Source: CAXBGS01 sp963975425
Lineage (GTDB): Bacteria; Planctomycetota; Planctomycetia; Pirellulales; Pirellulaceae
Direction: 5' to 3'
Length of the DNA stretch: 64,000 bases
NCBI GenBank assembly: GCA_963975425.1
Contig: CAXBGS010000004.1
Span: 62,001 to 126,000 of the forward strand
The notes under the pieces were generated by a model that saw only the letters and a list, made by a program, of their open reading frames with translations, did no database searches and was not told where the DNA came from. Numbering within the stretch: the first letter of the stretch is position 1; every line of letters begins with the position of its first letter. Below are positions 33,389-43,232 of the stretch, one piece after another. A program made the translations under genes and the position numbers.

Positions 33389-34810
33389 ATGGCATACCCA
33401 AGAATCGCCAGCCTAAAAACCATCGACGATTTCCGCGAACGCCTGCGTGAACTCGACATCGACCTGCCGTGCGACGAAACAGTTCAAAGCGGCGACGATG
33501 CCACACTGGCGCAGCCAATCGACCTTGGTCGGATGACGATCGGAAATCGTTTCTGCATCTTGCCCATGGAAGGTTGGGACGGCACGGCCGATGGCCAGCC
33601 CACCGAGTTGACTCGCCGACGATGGCAACAATTCGCCATCAGCGGCGCAAAACTGATATGGGGTGGCGAAGCCGTTGCCGTTCGGCATGACGGACGGGCG
33701 AACCCGAATCAGCTATTGATGACCGATGAAAATTTGTCGGGTATCGAATCACTGCGAATCGATCTAGCAAGCACCCATCAAGAGCGTTTCGGCACCGATG
33801 ACGACTTGGTGATCGGCTTGCAACTGACTCACTCGGGTCGTTTCGCCCGCCCCAACGTCAAAGCCCAACCCGAACCACGGACGGTACAGCGAAATCCGGG
33901 TTTGGACCACCGTTTTTCTATTGCCGACGACACCGCGATGATGACGGACGATGACCTCTCGCAACTCGTCGACGACTTTATCCTGGCGACGACGCGGGCC
34001 GAAAAGGCCGGGTTTGATTTCGTGGACATCAAGCATTGTCACGGCTACCTCGGTCACGAATTATTAAGTGGCTTTGATCGCCATGGCAAGTTCGGCGGCA
34101 GCTTTGAAAACCGCACGCGATTCTTGCGCGATATCGTCGCCGGAATCCGTGCGACGTCAACGAAAATTGCATTGGGTGTCCGCGTCAGTATTTTCGATTT
34201 CCTGCCGTATTGCCCGGGTGACGACCGCATCGGAGTACCAGAACCCGATGCCGATCCGAGATTGGCGTTCGGCGGCGACGGCAGCGGACACGGCATTGAC
34301 TTGGATGAACCATCGCGGCTGATGAGTCTGCTGGAAGAACTGGACATCCAACTGGTTTGCACGACCGCTGGAAGTCCGTACTACAATCCACATATCCAGC
34401 GACCGGCCTATTTTCCGCCTAGCGACGGTTACCAACCGCCCGAAGATCCTTTGGTCGGCGTAGCGAGACAGATTGCGGCGACCGCCGATCTAAAACAGCG
34501 ACACCCAAAGCTAACTTTTGTGGGATCGGGTTACACGTACTTGCAAGAATGGCTGCCCGGCGTCGCGCAGGCAGCGGTCCGTGACGGCAAAGTTGATTCC
34601 GTCGGACTTGGCCGGATGGTACTTTCCTATCCGGATCTGCCCGCCGACGTGTTGGCCGGCAAAACGATGGCGCGAAAAAAGATTTGTCGCACGTTCAGTG
34701 ACTGTACCACCGCGCCACGCAATGGGATCGTCAGCGGATGCTACCCACTGGATCCGTTCTATAAATCCATGCCCGAGCGAGACTTGTTGGCAGAGAAAAA
34801 GAAAGCGTGA
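33389..34810 (+). CDS. OYE-family NADH:flavin oxidoreductase
   Basis: 473 residues with the FMN-binding TIM barrel of the old yellow enzyme family. Supporting features are GRMTIGNRFCILPMEGWDGTADGQPTEL at the barrel entrance, GLQLTHSGRFARP, the conserved DFVDIKHCHGYLGHELLSGFDRHGKFGGSFENRTRFLRDIV segment, VGSGYTYLQEWLPG, and DSVGLGRMVLSYPDLP at the FMN phosphate site. A C-terminal segment with three cysteines (KKICRTFSDCTTAPRNGIVSGC) recalls the iron-sulfur cluster region of 2,4-dienoyl-CoA-reductase-type members, though the full four-Cys pattern is not obvious and the second reductase domain is absent. It probably reduces activated double bonds; substrate unknown. Confidence 0.85.
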   Translation: MAYPRIASLKTIDDFRERLRELDIDLPCDETVQSGDDATLAQPIDLGRMTIGNRFCILPMEGWDGTADGQPTELTRRRWQQFAISGAKLIWGGEAVAVRHDGRANPNQLLMTDENLSGIESLRIDLASTHQERFGTDDDLVIGLQLTHSGRFARPNVKAQPEPRTVQRNPGLDHRFSIADDTAMMTDDDLSQLVDDFILATTRAEKAGFDFVDIKHCHGYLGHELLSGFDRHGKFGGSFENRTRFLRDIVAGIRATSTKIALGVRVSIFDFLPYCPGDDRIGVPEPDADPRLAFGGDGSGHGIDLDEPSRLMSLLEELDIQLVCTTAGSPYYNPHIQRPAYFPPSDGYQPPEDPLVGVARQIAATADLKQRHPKLTFVGSGYTYLQEWLPGVAQAAVRDGKVDSVGLGRMVLSYPDLPADVLAGKTMARKKICRTFSDCTTAPRNGIVSGCYPLDPFYKSMPERDLLAEKKKA

Positions 34811-34847
34811 TCGACAATCCGTTGACGGGTGATCTGGCCGGTGGTTA

Positions 34848-36275
34848 TCAGGCGGGCAGCTGAAATCCGTCACGCCGTAGTCGACTGAGATGCTGGTCGG
34901 CCTGAGGATCATCGATGAATTTTTCCGTTCGAGGATTCCAGCGGACGGGACGGCCCAACACTCTTGCAATATTCGCGAGATGGCATACCGACGCACTGCG
35001 ATGTCCGATTTCCGGCGGCGCGTGAACGCTTCCGCGATGACGAACCGCGTCCAACCAGTCTTGCAGGTGAGGTCCCGCGACGCTGCCTCCGCCACTGCCG
35101 CTCCACCGCGCGACCTCTGCTGCATCGACGGGCGGCAACAACCCATCAGGTTCGGTGCGGTAGTGATTGCGGCTTAGATAGAGTCGCCCATGTTGGCCAT
35201 GAAAAACGGTTTGGCTGACCTGTGGTTTTAGTTGCAACACGACACCGTTGTCGTAACGCATCGACACCGGCGTGAAACGTCGCCGGTCGCGTTGGTGATT
35301 CTTGACTTCCCCCAGCGGCGGCGTCTTTTGGTGCCATTGATCATCGGTCGTTGCATCGACCTGATCGAAGTGCGGGGTCACGTCTGTCGGCCCGCCGTCG
35401 TCCATCCCAAGAGCGTATTGAATCATATCCAGACTGTGCGCGCCCCAGTTGGTCATCAGGTGACCCGAAAACGCTTCGAACAAGTCCCAACCTCGCCACG
35501 TCAGATATCCGTACTTGAATGCATCCTTCATCCACAGACGCCGATGGTATGGCAGAGTCGGCGTTGGCCCACAAAAGCAATCCCAATTCATCGATGCAGG
35601 AACGAATTCCTCCGAGAACATCTCGGGCTCGTAAGGCATTGGTCCCGGAAAGTTTCGTTCTTCGACCAAATGCACTCGACCGAGCCCGCCATCGCGCACG
35701 AATTCACAGGCCGTTTGATTGACTTTCATTGATCGTTGTTGGCTGCCAACCTGGACGATGCGATCGTACCGTTTTGCGGCGTCGACAATCGCCCGACCTT
35801 CCGCGATCGTGACGGCCAGCGGTTTTTCGACGTAGACATCGCACCCGGCCTTCATCGCCAAAATTGACGCGAGTGCATGATGGTGATCACTGGTGGCGAT
35901 GATCGCGGCATCGCAAGAGTGCTGCGAAAACAATTCTCGATAGTCTTGGTATACAGCACACCGATCACCGCCCGACGACAAGAATGACGTTAGTAGCTCG
36001 CGAAACACTCCTTCGGGCTTGCGTGCCGATTCAATTTGTTCCGTTGAGCAATCGCATAAAGCGGTGACCTGCACATTTTCAGGAAGGCTGCTGATCAAAT
36101 ACTTGCCACGGACTCCGATCCCAATGACGGCGATTTCGATACGATCGCTAGGCGCGACTCGACCTGGTCCGGCAAAGACGCGTGACGAAACGAAGTAGGG
36201 TGCCGCTGCCGCGACTTTGATGGCCGCTGATTTCATGACGGCACGCCGGTCCATCCTGACATTCGCATTCTTCAT
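34848..36275 (-). CDS. Tat-exported Gfo/Idh/MocA-family oxidoreductase
   Basis: 475 residues. The N-terminus is a Tat-like signal (MDRRAVMKSAAIKVAAAAPYF). A Rossmann domain follows with IEIAVIGIGVRGKYL, VTALCDCSTEQ and the EKPLAVT motif whose lysine helps catalysis in this family. The C-terminal part (HLVEERNFPGPMPY, RGWDLFEAFSGHLMTNWGAHSLDMIQYALG) carries the substrate-binding sheet and the conserved GAHSLD motif. Family members oxidise or epimerise sugars using bound NAD(P), and planctomycetes export many. It overlaps the upstream TIM-barrel gene by four bases (ATGA), indicating a coupled sugar-processing pair. Confidence 0.88.
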   Translation of the reverse strand: MKNANVRMDRRAVMKSAAIKVAAAAPYFVSSRVFAGPGRVAPSDRIEIAVIGIGVRGKYLISSLPENVQVTALCDCSTEQIESARKPEGVFRELLTSFLSSGGDRCAVYQDYRELFSQHSCDAAIIATSDHHHALASILAMKAGCDVYVEKPLAVTIAEGRAIVDAAKRYDRIVQVGSQQRSMKVNQTACEFVRDGGLGRVHLVEERNFPGPMPYEPEMFSEEFVPASMNWDCFCGPTPTLPYHRRLWMKDAFKYGYLTWRGWDLFEAFSGHLMTNWGAHSLDMIQYALGMDDGGPTDVTPHFDQVDATTDDQWHQKTPPLGEVKNHQRDRRRFTPVSMRYDNGVVLQLKPQVSQTVFHGQHGRLYLSRNHYRTEPDGLLPPVDAAEVARWSGSGGGSVAGPHLQDWLDAVRHRGSVHAPPEIGHRSASVCHLANIARVLGRPVRWNPRTEKFIDDPQADQHLSRLRRDGFQLPA

Positions 36276-37414
36276 CGCGAACCCTCTGCGTTTGTCAGTC
36301 CCAAGTGATCACGCGCGTACTGAAGACTCGCGACCACATTTTTCTGTTCCAACAGGACTTGCTGATCTAGACTTAGCCGCGACGGATATTGCAAGTGCTC
36401 TGCCTTGTGCTCATGCACCGCACGAAGGGTCGTCGCTAAGTCGATGGCGGGCATGTCTGGGAAAGTGCGCCAATAGTCCGGCTGCAAACAAGGTACAAGC
36501 AGCGGGTCGCGAGTGAGCAATTCAAGCGTGAAATTGATATTCGGCTTGGTCGCTTTCAAAATTGCGACGACGCGTTGAAGATCGATAAATCCTTCGCCCA
36601 GTGGAATATCGCCAAACAGGAATCCATCGGGCACCGGCTGGACGGCTTGATCTTTGATATGAACGGCCAATGCCCACGGAGCAAGCTTTGTGACCGTTTC
36701 GACGGGGTCCTCCAGCAACGAAAAATTGTTACCCGTATCGACACAGACGCCGACATACTGGCTGCTGATTTTTCGCAGCACATCGACTCGTTCGTCGACA
36801 CGATGGTCTTTATGGTTTTCGGGCGCGAATCCGACCCGATACTTTTCTGCGATTGGTGCGGCAAGTTCCAATGACCGTCGAGCCTGGACGTCATGCTCTC
36901 GATATTGCTGCAGCGATTCAAAGTATTCGTAGCGGCGGCCCGTAAAGATTGTCGATCGCACCGCGTTCGCACCCACGGACGCGGCCGATTTCATTTCAGC
37001 ATCGAAACGTTCCAGGTCGCCGCGATTCTGGGGTGCTTTGACAATGCCTTCGATGTACATGCCTGCCGATTCGGCCTGCCGTCGCAGCTCGCCGGCTCGT
37101 TTTGTTTGCAGCACGCCGAGTTCGACCTGGTATCCACCGGCCCCCAACCGCTTTGCGTGATCAAAGAAATGCTCGGGCCGATAGAGATCGAAGGCAGGGT
37201 CTGTCGCACGACGTTTTTGCCTGGCGAATTTAGCGCAGTACTGACACAGCCCCAAAGTAGTAATCGGCGATTGGCCCCGACCCTCGGCCGACCTTGTGCG
37301 AGGCAGCTTTCCGCTTGATGGATTAGCACCGGGTGGCTTAGCGGATGCCCAGCCGCTGATCATCGCGGCAGCCGATGCAGACGCTTGCATGGCAACACGC
37401 CGGTTCATTTTCAT
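36272..37414 (-). CDS. Tat-signal TIM-barrel sugar isomerase/epimerase-like protein
   Basis: About 380 residues from an ATG with GGCGG six bases upstream; ATGs two codons on either side and further upstream are possible. The signal region is MNRRVAMQASASAAAMISGWASA. The body fits the xylose-isomerase-like barrel: GGYQVELGVLQ, YRVGFAPENHKDHRVDERVDVLRKI, YVGVCVDTGNNFSLLEDP, ALAVHIKDQAVQ and NINFTLELLTRDPL place Glu, Asp and His at strand ends as in metal-dependent isomerases. Its stop overlaps the Gfo/Idh/MocA gene, so the two enzymes probably act on the same sugar. About 135 bases separate it from the kinase gene upstream. Confidence 0.85.
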   Translation of the reverse strand: MKMNRRVAMQASASAAAMISGWASAKPPGANPSSGKLPRTRSAEGRGQSPITTLGLCQYCAKFARQKRRATDPAFDLYRPEHFFDHAKRLGAGGYQVELGVLQTKRAGELRRQAESAGMYIEGIVKAPQNRGDLERFDAEMKSAASVGANAVRSTIFTGRRYEYFESLQQYREHDVQARRSLELAAPIAEKYRVGFAPENHKDHRVDERVDVLRKISSQYVGVCVDTGNNFSLLEDPVETVTKLAPWALAVHIKDQAVQPVPDGFLFGDIPLGEGFIDLQRVVAILKATKPNINFTLELLTRDPLLVPCLQPDYWRTFPDMPAIDLATTLRAVHEHKAEHLQYPSRLSLDQQVLLEQKNVVASLQYARDHLGLTNAEGSR

Positions 37415-37549
37415 GATCATCCGCCCATCGTCATGAGGAAGTTGATTCCGCATGATACCAGGATCAAGCGTCGACAACGGGCGCCGGCGATAATGCAGCA
37501 AAATCCCGAGAACGCCAAACGTTGACGCAACGAAGACTGGCGAGGAAGC

Positions 37550-40500
37550 CTACGGATTGGATTTAGGCGACTCTGCCGGCCCGGCAGGCCACAGCATGAC
37601 CGCTCCGTCGCGGCCCGCGGTCATGGCGACGCGTCCGTCCGAGGTTGCGTCCACCGCAGTCACGCCTTGGGTATGACGGCGCAGCGAGATGACCTCGCGG
37701 CCCAGCCGATCGTCGCTGTCGATACGGGGATCCCAGACACGTGCGGATTTATCTCGGCTTGCCGTCAACACACGCATCTCGCCAGACTTGTCCTGAACGA
37801 TCGCGACGTCTTCGATCCGATCCGCATGCCCGACCAACTGAATCAGTTTTGTCTTTTGCGGTTCGTCGGCAACGATTCGTTGCACTCGAGCGATCTTGTC
37901 GTCCGACCCCAGCGCGATCCATTGGCCGTCACGTGAAAACGCCGCGCTTGTAAATTCTCCCGCCTCGGGAATATCAAGATCAGCAAACGGAAGCAGTTCA
38001 TTATCCTTGATTGCCAGTATCCTGGCCGTCCCGGACGCGCCGGCAACCAGCAATTGTTCTGCGTCAGGAGAAAACCGCACACAACTAAGTCTCGCATCCG
38101 GCGAGCCGCTGATGTCAGCCAGGTTGAATTGCGTGACCGCCACGAAATCACTTGTCGTGGGATTCCATTTCCAAAGTTTTGCGATGCCGTCGTCGCCGAC
38201 CGTTGCCAACTGCATCGTTTTCGGCGAAAAGTCGATCGAGCGAACGATTCCCTCATGGGGTGATTCCAGCTTGCCGAGTGACTGTCCCGTTTGTGCGTCC
38301 CAGATTTTGATCGATCGACTTGCTGTCGCCACAAATCGCCCGTCATGCGAGAACACTGCTTGCGTCACAGCGCCATGATCACGGTAACTCTTGATGTGGT
38401 TCATCGAGTCCAAGTCCCAAAGAAAAGCGGCGTCGCCATTGAGTGTGACCAGACGCCGATTCCCGATCGGCATGGCCGCCTGCAACGAATTCAGTTGCGA
38501 TGGCAGTTGCAACGTCTTTGGTTTTGTGTCCGACAAATTTTCATCGCGTGTATCGAACCGCATCACCCTCGCCAACTGGCTGCCGGACGATGTAGCGGCG
38601 ACAACAACCCAACGATCTTGGTCACCAAAATTCGCATCAACGACGCGAGTACCATTGCTCTTGGCGTCAGGCTTGTGGGCGTTCCGATAAAGCCGGTGAG
38701 GCGTTTCCGTGGTCAAGTCCCAGAGCGTCGCAGAGGATTCAATGCGATCCGGCGTGGCTATTTCCGACACGGTGACGATCTGCGTCCCGTCGGCCGACAA
38801 AGATAACCGCGTGACAAATCCTTCATGCTCAAGTCGCCCAACGCGTCGGCGCGAGTTAACGTCGAGGCGTGTCACCTGCTGGTCGTCGGCTGCCAAAAGT
38901 AATTGCCGGTTGTCGCGAGAGAAGCAAGCGGCGTTGATGCGATATCCGCGTACGTCTTCGACGCTCTTGCCGATCTGCGTTCCATCATTGACGTTCCATA
39001 GATAGCCAAGTCCGTTTCGATCACCGGTAAAGAACATCTTGCCATCGTCAGAAATCGCAAACGCCGTGACCGCCTGAACATGTTTGCGGATTCGCCACAG
39101 AACTTTTGGGGCACGATTGCTGGCAGGATCCACTCGCCACAAAATTGCTTTGTCATCGGGTGAACTAGAACCGGTCAACAACAAAGTACCGTCTCGGCTG
39201 AGCGCAAACGAACTGTTCAGACCGGTCCCCGATGCGAATCCGATCTCATTGCCCTTTTCGAGGTCCCAAATTCGCACGGCAGCATCCGCACTGCCGACGA
39301 ACAGACGCCCGTGTTCGCGATCAACTTCAAAGGACATTGCCATGAATGCCGTCCCTTCACGAAGTCGATCGTCCCGCTCGGACTGCATCGTCGCGATCTC
39401 GGAAAACGTCATCGTTGCCGGATCGATCTGAAGCACACGAGCGGTGTGGTCGCGACTGGCCGAAACAACTCGTGTCCCCGAGGTATCGAAACGTGCCGAC
39501 CAGATTTCATCCCCATGTGCCTGTGACCGCGCCGGTGCATCTTTCGCGACATCCGAGGCAGCGAGTGCATTGGTTGTTTTGATCGCTTCGCCGACATAGT
39601 TTTTCGCATCCCATCGACGCACGGTCAGGTCGTTGGATGCGGAGACGATTGCGTCACGTGAATCACCGATAAACGTGGCGTCGGTGACCCAACCGCCATG
39701 ACCACGCAGCACTTTCGCCAAACCGGGCTGCCGACGTTCAAGCGAGGACCGATCCCACAGTTTCAAAGTGTAATCGTCCGACGTCGTCAACAATGATCGG
39801 CCGTCCCGGCTGAAACAAACCGACTCGACAACATCCGCATGCGCTCGACCGTCATCTGCAGAATCTTCAAGCGTTTGGCGGACAAATACGTCGTCATCGC
39901 CCGATGCGGCTAATCTCGCGTCGCCAACTGCGACATCAGGGTCCGTTAGCCGGACGAAGGAAGCCTCAGCGCCCGATGGTGGTGCTTTCCGGCTATTTGC
40001 GCGCGTCTCCCCTCGTGAATCCGCTCGTGAATCCCCTCGCGAATCCACCGAGCCATCACCGATGCCCGTGCTTTCACTCAGCCCTTTCACTGCCGAAGTG
40101 ATTGCCTGCGAATAGTCAATCATCGATGAATCGCCAGGCTGCCACATCAAGACGTTTCCATCAACATCACCGGTCACCACCGCCGCACCATCGGGGGAAA
40201 GTGCAATTGAAGAAATTGGCGCGTCATGTTCAGCGAATTCCCCCAGCTGCTTGGCAGACATTTCGTTCTGGCCGCTCTCGCGCAGGGACCAAAGCACGGC
40301 TCGTCCGGTATTGGCATCGGACACCGCCGCGGCAATCAACACATTTTCGTTCTTGCGCACTGCGGCCAGATCGCGAACGGCTGCGATGTGCCAACAGGTC
40401 TCTAGCGGATCGGGTCGACGCGTATCCCAGACTCGCGCCGTCTTGTCAGTGGAACCGGATATCAACAATTCTTCATCCACAAACTGCAACCGGGTGACAC

Positions 40501-43204
40501 GTGATTCGTGACCGACCAGCGTAAGGAAGTGCTCGGTGATGTCTCGATCCCATATCTGGATGTCACCGCGCGTCGTTGCAATCGCCATTTGATCGCCATG
40601 CGGTGACACGGCGACGGCCGAAGCTTCGGCGGCGCCGGGAAGCCGCATCACAGGTTGCAAATCGATACTGCCATCGGAAGCAAGCGTGAAGGGCTGCAGT
40701 TGTCCGTTTGCGAGCACCGCGACCCCTCGCGGGCGACCGGCCGAGAGAGAAGAGTGTTCGCTCCGTTTGCTGCTGCCAGATAGCACGAAATCGATCAACG
40801 CGGCCGGTGATCGCCGCGACGCGATGGACTGATTCGCTTGACGCCACAACCATCGCCATTCCCATGCGAGCCCGCCGTGCTGCGATTCCCGAAGCGCACG
40901 TACATTTTCTAGAATTCGCCGCGCGTCGTCGAACTCGTTGCTTTCGATGCGCGCCTTCGCGAGCCCAATTTGCGACAGGTAAGTTTCGTATTCGGCACGA
41001 ACCGTTGCGGCATCCGCGATGCGCCGCTGTTGACGTTCTTGGTCTCGCGACCGGATCGCTTCCAACTTTTGCGATTGTGCCTCGGCTTCGGCTTTGGTCA
41101 CCTGTGCCAGCGCTTCTTTCGTTTTTCGGTTGGCATCTTCCTCTCGTTTTAACGCAAGCGCGGTTTCGTCTCTTGCCGTTTCTGCCAATGCCTTCTGAGT
41201 TTCAGCGAATTGCTTTTCATGGTCGGCGCGTTGCTTTTCCTCTTTCGCGATCCGCGTTTGCTCTTCTGCTAATTCGGTTTGTCGTTCGGCTTCCTGACGC
41301 CGTGTCTCGGCAATGGCGGCTTGCTTCTGGGCCTCCGACTTTTGTTCCATCGCCAATTTGCCGAATTGGTTTGCGCGTTCGGTTTCTTGTTCAGCGAATC
41401 TTCGCTTGGCATCAATCATGTAAACCGCAATACCGCCGCCGACCAAGATAAACGCGAGCATTGCTGCGGCGATCGCCTTGAACAGACGCAACCGCGAAAC
41501 TCGCTGTTGCCGAAGTTTTCGACCGGCGAGCAACTGTTCGATCAGCGGTTGATGCGAAGTGTCGTCCGCGTCAAGCAGCGAGAGCCCCAGGTCAAAGTCT
41601 TCGTTCTCGTAGGCGGCCGTGGCGTGGCTGATGGTTGTTTCCGCCAAGCCCAGCTTTGCCAGTTCGTTGCCGTCCCAAAGCGAGACAGCTTGTTCGAATC
41701 CGAAACGCGCGCGTGAGAAGTCGGAATATTCTTTGTTCTTGCGAGCCAGACGCAAATCCTTTTCGGCACCTGCGGTCAACAAGACACTCTCGGCATGCGA
41801 ACGATATTGGCGAATCGCTTGCTGGAATTCGCGCACATCGGCATACCGATCTTTCGGATCGGTTGCCATCGCTTTCAAGGCGATATCCAACAGCTCGCCG
41901 CGATGTTGCGGTTGGACCTCGCGGATTTCATTGCTGGTCACCGCTTTTAAGCACAGACTGATGTTCGCAGCATGATGCGGTGGTTTGCCCGTCACGATAC
42001 AGAACAGGTTCGCGCCTAGCAGATAGATATCCGCCGCCGGACCAATCTTCTCTAGCGGTCCGGTGGCCATTTCTGGAGCCATGAACGCGGGTGTTCCGCC
42101 CAGTCCGGCGGTGTGCGCAATCGATTCAATTTTTTCGAACTCAGGTTGCGCGAGCGCTAGTCCCCAGTCCATCACCATCACGACACCGAAGTCACCCAAC
42201 ATGATGTTTTCGGGTTTGATGTCGCGGTGCACGACCCCGCGTGTGTGTGCGAATCCGATCGCGTCACAAACCTTCAGTAGGATGTCAAGATTTTCCTCAC
42301 GCGTTTTGTCATGGATGACTTTCGACCAGGGCGTGCCGACAACGCGTTTCATCGCGTAAAAAAGAGTGTTGTCCGACGTGACTGCGATGTCATGAATCGG
42401 GACGATATTGGGATGATCCAGATCGCCGGTGACGACGGCTTCCGACAAGAATTGATGCCGCCGATCCCGTTCGACCTGTTCCAGTCGACCGGATTGTTGC
42501 AACTGATCTCGCTTTTTACCTTCTAGCGGCTTGATCACCTTCACTGCGATCATGCGATCGAGCGAACCTTGCTTGGCGACATACACATTCCCCATGCCGC
42601 CTTTGCCAAGCATGCGCACCAATCGATAATCCGATGGCGTGTTCGGATCATCCTTGGGCGCAGAAACCTCTCGGTCACGGATCTGCAACTTTGTTTCGGT
42701 AAACGATCGCAGGGAATCCGATTCCTGTCCGCTGGATGCGCGTTGGGAAGAGGATTCGATGGTTTTGTCCGCGACCGAGCCGACCGTCATTTCGTCCCAT
42801 GCCGATCGATCCGGGCCGGAAAGGTCGCGCGGGTTGATCGTTTGTGAGATATCGATGTCCGAGAGCGCCGAATCCATTGCAATGGTCGCTGCACTGGAAT
42901 CACCAACCGTCTTTTCGATATCGCGCGCCGAATCAAGCTGCAACGTTTCTAGGGATGCGTTGTCGAACACACTGTCGCTCGACACGTTGTCGAGTGTGAT
43001 GTCCGATCCGACGGTCGTGGTCTGGTCGAGACCGTCCATCGTTTGCTCATCGTCGCCGGACAAGATCTCCGTGGTTTCCTCAATCTCAGCCGTTTCGTCA
43101 TTCTTCGGATTCTCAGAGCGTTCGCCGCCCGATTGCGCATCGTCATCGTCGTCACCTTCGCCGGATGACGGATTGAAACCGAATGGTTCTTTGTCTTTCG
43201 CCAT
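37550..43204 (-). CDS. giant Ser/Thr protein kinase with WD40 propeller
   Basis: 1884 residues. Residues 1-190 are acidic and disordered, rich in D, E, S and T (possible phosphorylation region). A Pkn/Hanks-type kinase spans about 192-475, with GKGGMGNVYVAK, catalytic Lys in AVKVIK, HRDIKPEN and DWG in place of DFG (VMDWGLA). A membrane segment lies near 574-597, then a long E/K/Q/R/A coiled coil to about 770. The remaining 1,080 residues hold a dozen or more WD40-like blades (LWDRSSLERRQPG, VRRWDAKNYVG, RVWDTRRPDPLE). If the kinase is cytosolic, the propeller is outside and could sense envelope proteins. The start used is the in-frame ATG 29 bases after the surface-protein stop, so both are probably one transcript. 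Confidence 0.92.
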   Translation of the reverse strand: MAKDKEPFGFNPSSGEGDDDDDAQSGGERSENPKNDETAEIEETTEILSGDDEQTMDGLDQTTTVGSDITLDNVSSDSVFDNASLETLQLDSARDIEKTVGDSSAATIAMDSALSDIDISQTINPRDLSGPDRSAWDEMTVGSVADKTIESSSQRASSGQESDSLRSFTETKLQIRDREVSAPKDDPNTPSDYRLVRMLGKGGMGNVYVAKQGSLDRMIAVKVIKPLEGKKRDQLQQSGRLEQVERDRRHQFLSEAVVTGDLDHPNIVPIHDIAVTSDNTLFYAMKRVVGTPWSKVIHDKTREENLDILLKVCDAIGFAHTRGVVHRDIKPENIMLGDFGVVMVMDWGLALAQPEFEKIESIAHTAGLGGTPAFMAPEMATGPLEKIGPAADIYLLGANLFCIVTGKPPHHAANISLCLKAVTSNEIREVQPQHRGELLDIALKAMATDPKDRYADVREFQQAIRQYRSHAESVLLTAGAEKDLRLARKNKEYSDFSRARFGFEQAVSLWDGNELAKLGLAETTISHATAAYENEDFDLGLSLLDADDTSHQPLIEQLLAGRKLRQQRVSRLRLFKAIAAAMLAFILVGGGIAVYMIDAKRRFAEQETERANQFGKLAMEQKSEAQKQAAIAETRRQEAERQTELAEEQTRIAKEEKQRADHEKQFAETQKALAETARDETALALKREEDANRKTKEALAQVTKAEAEAQSQKLEAIRSRDQERQQRRIADAATVRAEYETYLSQIGLAKARIESNEFDDARRILENVRALRESQHGGLAWEWRWLWRQANQSIASRRSPAALIDFVLSGSSKRSEHSSLSAGRPRGVAVLANGQLQPFTLASDGSIDLQPVMRLPGAAEASAVAVSPHGDQMAIATTRGDIQIWDRDITEHFLTLVGHESRVTRLQFVDEELLISGSTDKTARVWDTRRPDPLETCWHIAAVRDLAAVRKNENVLIAAAVSDANTGRAVLWSLRESGQNEMSAKQLGEFAEHDAPISSIALSPDGAAVVTGDVDGNVLMWQPGDSSMIDYSQAITSAVKGLSESTGIGDGSVDSRGDSRADSRGETRANSRKAPPSGAEASFVRLTDPDVAVGDARLAASGDDDVFVRQTLEDSADDGRAHADVVESVCFSRDGRSLLTTSDDYTLKLWDRSSLERRQPGLAKVLRGHGGWVTDATFIGDSRDAIVSASNDLTVRRWDAKNYVGEAIKTTNALAASDVAKDAPARSQAHGDEIWSARFDTSGTRVVSASRDHTARVLQIDPATMTFSEIATMQSERDDRLREGTAFMAMSFEVDREHGRLFVGSADAAVRIWDLEKGNEIGFASGTGLNSSFALSRDGTLLLTGSSSPDDKAILWRVDPASNRAPKVLWRIRKHVQAVTAFAISDDGKMFFTGDRNGLGYLWNVNDGTQIGKSVEDVRGYRINAACFSRDNRQLLLAADDQQVTRLDVNSRRRVGRLEHEGFVTRLSLSADGTQIVTVSEIATPDRIESSATLWDLTTETPHRLYRNAHKPDAKSNGTRVVDANFGDQDRWVVVAATSSGSQLARVMRFDTRDENLSDTKPKTLQLPSQLNSLQAAMPIGNRRLVTLNGDAAFLWDLDSMNHIKSYRDHGAVTQAVFSHDGRFVATASRSIKIWDAQTGQSLGKLESPHEGIVRSIDFSPKTMQLATVGDDGIAKLWKWNPTTSDFVAVTQFNLADISGSPDARLSCVRFSPDAEQLLVAGASGTARILAIKDNELLPFADLDIPEAGEFTSAAFSRDGQWIALGSDDKIARVQRIVADEPQKTKLIQLVGHADRIEDVAIVQDKSGEMRVLTASRDKSARVWDPRIDSDDRLGREVISLRRHTQGVTAVDATSDGRVAMTAGRDGAVMLWPAGPAESPKSNP
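40012..40047 (-). repeat. 12-bp in-frame repeat in the kinase gene
   Basis: CTCGTGAATCCG and near-identical units occur three times, encoding a charged SRGDSRADSRGE linker between WD40 blades of the kinase. Confidence 0.8.
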
Positions 43205-43232
43205 AAAAGATTTACTAGTAGCAACGTTTCGG

